Source: Paludibacter sp.
GTDB lineage: Bacteria; Bacteroidota; Bacteroidia; Bacteroidales; Paludibacteraceae
Length of the DNA: 35,422 nucleotides
Assembly: GCA_020049335.1 (NCBI GenBank)
Contig: JAIFKX010000232.1
Location: 1-35,422, forward strand
Direction: 5' to 3'
The notes beneath the pieces are model-generated. The model did no database searches. It was given only the letters and a program-made list of their open reading frames with translations, and was not told the origin of the DNA. The translations under genes and the position numbers were made by a program. Below are positions 33,227 through 35,422 of this stretch, in pieces; the stretch's first letter is position 1, and each line of letters begins with the position of its first letter.

Positions 33227-33868
33227 CTAATTTTTACCTTCTATATTAAAACGACACCACTCCGCTATGCCGCATTCGTCGCATTTGGGTTTGCGAGCCA
33301 CACATACATAGCGCCCATGCAAAATGAGCCAGTGATGTGCTCGTGGAATAAGATCTTGAGGTATGTGTTTGATTAATTCGAGTTCCGTTTGCAGCGGATT
33401 TTTCGATTTGGTGGTAAGACCTATTCGTTCAGAAACACGAAAAACATGCGTATCGACAGCCATAGCAGGCTTGTTGTAAATAACCGACGCTATTACATTG
33501 GCTGTTTTTCGTCCTACGCCTGGCAAAGTTTGTAATAAATCGACATCTTCGGGCACCACGCTTCCAAAATCGGATACTAATTTTTTAGCCATTCCCACCA
33601 AGTGTTTTGCTTTGTTGTTGGGATATGAAATGGATTGGATATAATCGAAAACCACTTCAGAGCTTGTTGCTGCCATCACTTCAGCCGTTGGAAAAGCCTC
33701 AAACAAGCGCGGAGTTATCATGTTTACGCGCTTATCCGTACATTGTGCCGAAAGAATAACCGCAATAAGAAGTTCGTAAGGATTGCTGTGATGAAGTTCC
33801 GTTTCGGCAATGAGTTGATTGATTATGAACCAGTCAATAATATGTTTATAGCGCTGTTTTGTTGTCAT
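33227..33868 (-). CDS. nth: Endonuclease III
   Basis: A 213-residue DNA glycosylase/AP lyase that removes oxidised pyrimidines. The start is taken at ATG 33868 (MTTKQRYKHII); the track's 33961 start adds 31 non-homologous residues overlapping the promoter box. The helix-hairpin-helix LLQTLPGVGRKTANVI contains the catalytic Lys, AVDTHVFR the catalytic Asp, and C-x6-C-x2-C-x5-C near the end (CVARKPKCDECGIAEWC) the [4Fe-4S] cluster ligands. Length is normal. It is divergent from cdd and sits 19 bp upstream of sulP on the same strand. Confidence 0.96.
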   Translation of the reverse strand: MTTKQRYKHIIDWFIINQLIAETELHHSNPYELLIAVILSAQCTDKRVNMITPRLFEAFPTAEVMAATSSEVVFDYIQSISYPNNKAKHLVGMAKKLVSDFGSVVPEDVDLLQTLPGVGRKTANVIASVIYNKPAMAVDTHVFRVSERIGLTTKSKNPLQTELELIKHIPQDLIPRAHHWLILHGRYVCVARKPKCDECGIAEWCRFNIEGKN

Positions 33869-33927
33869 TTGTAGGCGTAGCCGAAAGATAAAAAAAAATA
33901 CGGCTGTTGTTGATTTGAAAATGATAG

Positions 33928-33935
33928 CAAAGGTA
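33928..33935 (-). promoter_or_regulatory. -7 box of nth
   Basis: The minus strand reads TACCTTTG, exact for TAnnTTTG, 59 bp before the preferred start and inside the longer track ORF, supporting the shorter protein. Confidence 0.5.
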
Positions 33936-33949
33936 AAACAAATTTTTAG

Positions 33950-33957
33950 TACATTTG
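33950..33957 (+). promoter_or_regulatory. -7 box of cdd
   Basis: TACATTTG matches TAnnTTTG, 38 bp upstream of the cdd ATG. It is 14 bp from the nth box on the other strand, a closely packed divergent promoter pair. Confidence 0.5.
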
Positions 33958-33995
33958 TCATTCAAAATTCACTATACATTAAATAAATTTAAAAT

Positions 33996-34478
33996 ATGTG
34001 GCAACGAATTGTCGAAACAAAAGTTTCGGTTTATAGTTTTAATGAATTATCCGAGAGTCAACAGCTGTTGGTCGAAAAGGCTAAAATGCAGCTTGAGAAT
34101 GCTTATGCGCCCTATTCAGGCTTTCAGGTAGGGGCAGCGGTGGAACTGGCAAATAGTGTTGTTTTTGCGGGTAACAATCAAGAAAATTCTGCTTATCCTT
34201 CGGGCTTGTGTGCCGAGCGAGTAGCCCTATTTTATGCCAATGCGCAGTATCCGCAAATTAGGGTCAAAGCCATTGCTATAGCGGCTTTTACCAATGGCGC
34301 ATTTCTAAAATCGCCTGTAACACCCTGTGGCTCATGTCGACAAGTGATGCTCGAAAGTGAAACCAGATTTGATTCGGATATCGAAGTCATTTTATATGGA
34401 ACCGACGAAATTTTCGTTATCCAAAATGTAAAACAATTATTACCGCTTTGTTTCGAAAAATCAAGTTTAAACAAATAA
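33996..34478 (+). CDS. cdd: Cytidine deaminase
   Basis: A 160-residue homotetramer-type enzyme converting cytidine and deoxycytidine to uridine forms. NAYAPYSGFQVGAAVELANSVVFAGNNQENSAYPSGLCAERVAL contains the substrate motif and the zinc/proton-shuttle CAE, and PCGSCRQV the two other zinc cysteines. A ~20-residue N-terminal extension (MWQRIVETKVSVYSFNEL) is common in Bacteroidota versions. Together with udk and the nucleoside-permease-like protein it supports pyrimidine salvage. Confidence 0.96.
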   Translation: MWQRIVETKVSVYSFNELSESQQLLVEKAKMQLENAYAPYSGFQVGAAVELANSVVFAGNNQENSAYPSGLCAERVALFYANAQYPQIRVKAIAIAAFTNGAFLKSPVTPCGSCRQVMLESETRFDSDIEVILYGTDEIFVIQNVKQLLPLCFEKSSLNK

Positions 34479-34570
34479 GTTAATTGTTGAAAAAAAATTT
34501 TTATCATCGACATTATTGCTGTATATTGCGAACGTTTTAAGAATGGAATGATTGAAAAGCCATAGACGTG

Positions 34571-34954
34571 ATGTCGAAAAAGAATTTGTGTATTGAATAC
34601 TTGCTGAAAAATGCCTCTATTCCGTTATTATGGACGAGTATTGGAACACCACTCGGCTTAGCGGAATGGTTTGCCGACGGAGTAACAGTAGAGGGTGAAA
34701 ATTACACTTTTAATTGGGAAGGAGTGGAGCAAACGGCTCGCCTTATCGATAAAAAAGCAAACAGTTTTATTCGGTTTCAGTGGATTGAAGATGAAGGCAC
34801 CGAAGATCATTTTGAAATTAGAATTGTTAAAGAAGCCATTACAAGGCAATTGTCGCTTTTGGTTACCGATTATGTGGTAGAAAGCGATCGCGAAGATTTA
34901 ATCTTATTGTGGAACAAACAAATTGAAGTCCTCAGAAGAAAATCCGGAATTTGA
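34571..34954 (+). CDS. START-like domain protein (SRPBCC fold)
   Basis: A 127-residue protein from the ATG at 34571; the track's start is the GTG directly before it. The pattern IEYLLKNASIPLLWTSIGTPLGLAEWFADGV at the start and SFIRFQWIED in the middle fits the small START-like/AHSA1-type family of Bacteroidota. A hydrophobic ligand pocket is expected, but no ligand or partner is known to me. It lies 92 bp after cdd on the same strand and is followed by a very strong terminator. Confidence 0.75.
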   Translation: MSKKNLCIEYLLKNASIPLLWTSIGTPLGLAEWFADGVTVEGENYTFNWEGVEQTARLIDKKANSFIRFQWIEDEGTEDHFEIRIVKEAITRQLSLLVTDYVVESDREDLILLWNKQIEVLRRKSGI

Positions 34955-34995
34955 TATTTAGTTTAACTTTAAATATGTAGTACGTTCAAAATCAG

Positions 34996-35036
34996 AAAAA
35001 CCTCCGTTTTCATTTATTGAAAACGGAGGTTTTTTT
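34996..35036 (+). terminator. Rho-independent terminator after the START-like gene
   Basis: AAAAACCTCCGTTTTCA and TGAAAACGGAGGTTTTT form a perfect 17-bp stem with a 5-nt loop and run on into Ts. The A-rich left arm also allows use from the minus strand. Confidence 0.92.
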
Positions 35037-35062
35037 ATGAACTAAATTCTCGAAAATAAAAA

Positions 35063-35092
35063 CCGCCCAACTTCGATAGGGAAATTGGGCGG
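35063..35092 (-). terminator. Terminator of the OB-fold protein gene
   Basis: CCGCCCAA and TTGGGCGG form an 8-bp GC-rich stem; on the minus strand it is followed by TTTTTATTTT. It lies 20 bp after the minus-strand stop codon. Confidence 0.82.
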
Positions 35093-35111
35093 ATTTGGAT
35101 TGAATAAATCC

Positions 35112-35422
35112 TTATTGAGCACTTACATGGCTAAAATAAAAACCTTTTGCAAGTTGTGGATTTCCTTGAAAAGAACCTTTTGTTGCAATTACAGTAAGTG
35201 TGTCACCCACTTTAAGTACTTTGGCAGTCACCAAACCTTTTCTGAAATCGCCGGTCGCTCCAAAGCCAGGATAGCATCCATACATATACATTTCACTTGC
35301 TCCATCCTGTAAAGTCATGTTCCCGTAAACGTCACTTGCTATCGATTTAATAACGCCGGTCACCATAAAGTATGCGTTAGCATCGTCTGCTTTAGTAAGC
35401 ATTTCAGCAATTGTAGCAGTAC
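35112..35422 (-). CDS. OB-fold domain protein, 5' end outside window
   Basis: The track starts this at an internal Met (35402), but the frame stays open to the right edge (ATIAEMLTKADD), so the gene is partial and at least 103 codons. The visible part is an OB-fold like those in YhcR-type nucleic-acid-binding domains: TIAEML, AYFMVTGVIKSIAS, YGNMTLQDGASEMYMYG, VLKVGDTLTVIATKGSFQGNPQLAKGFYFSHV. In Bacteroidota such domains occur at the C-terminus of secreted or lipid-anchored proteins. The N-terminal part that would define localisation and function is not available. Confidence 0.75.
   Translation of the reverse strand, partial: TATIAEMLTKADDANAYFMVTGVIKSIASDVYGNMTLQDGASEMYMYGCYPGFGATGDFRKGLVTAKVLKVGDTLTVIATKGSFQGNPQLAKGFYFSHVSAQ

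Overview
The window looks like a chromosomal segment of a Bacteroidota bacterium. The evidence is a PorT-type component of the type IX secretion system (T9SS), a 2461-residue protein with a T9SS C-terminal sorting tail, lipoprotein signals, AT-rich spacers, repeated promoter-like TAnnTTTG boxes (the Bacteroidota -7 element), and no consistent Shine-Dalgarno sequences. I cannot fix the genus from sequence alone. No rRNA, tRNA, CRISPR array, integrase or intact insertion sequence was seen.

Layout. 1-1577: a phytoene synthase cut by the left edge, divergent from a MarR-type regulator, with a palindrome between them. 1946-9331: a giant secreted beta-helix protein built from two tandem ~766-residue modules. 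9499-10297: a SufT-like Fe-S assembly factor and a hot-dog thioesterase. 10350-14795: an accessory block containing a Fic AMP-transferase-type protein and an overlapping RloB/RloA-like pair (TOPRIM-like protein plus AAA/ABC ATPase, resembling anti-phage ATPase-nuclease pairs). This block has a broken 5' copy of the DUF4153 gene on its left and the intact DUF4153 gene on its right. 14796-20940: DUF4153 membrane protein, RRM protein, DMP19 protein, RidA, PorT, a small conserved protein and a beta-helix lipoprotein. 21138-24594: uridine kinase, DEDDy exonuclease, MltF-like transglycosylase and an NAD(P)-binding protein, all in one direction. 24671-28441: nucleoside-permease-like MFS protein, glucose-6-phosphate dehydrogenase and 6-phosphogluconolactonase, all on the minus strand. 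28578-35422: BFN/DUF151-UVR nuclease-like protein, Yip1-like membrane protein, PrmA, Maf, SulP transporter, endonuclease III, cytidine deaminase, a START-like protein and an OB-fold protein cut by the right edge.

How it fits together. Most genes are housekeeping: oxidative pentose-phosphate entry (zwf, pgl), pyrimidine salvage (udk, cdd, nucleoside permease), translation and repair (prmA, nth), envelope turnover (mltF) and T9SS biogenesis (porT), with one large T9SS client in the same window.

The most interesting part is 10.35-14.8 kb. The thioesterase and DUF4153 genes appear to have once been divergent neighbours. The Fic/RloAB block now separates them, and a promoter-plus-5'-end copy of DUF4153 remains on the thioesterase side. 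The RloAB pair is bracketed by an outward-facing 15-bp inverted repeat (14/15 identical), beside a GC-rich (38/70) hairpin element. I read this as a defence-type cassette in a recombination hotspot. The function and mobility are inferred, not shown. Intergenic spaces elsewhere carry several families of short palindromic repeats.
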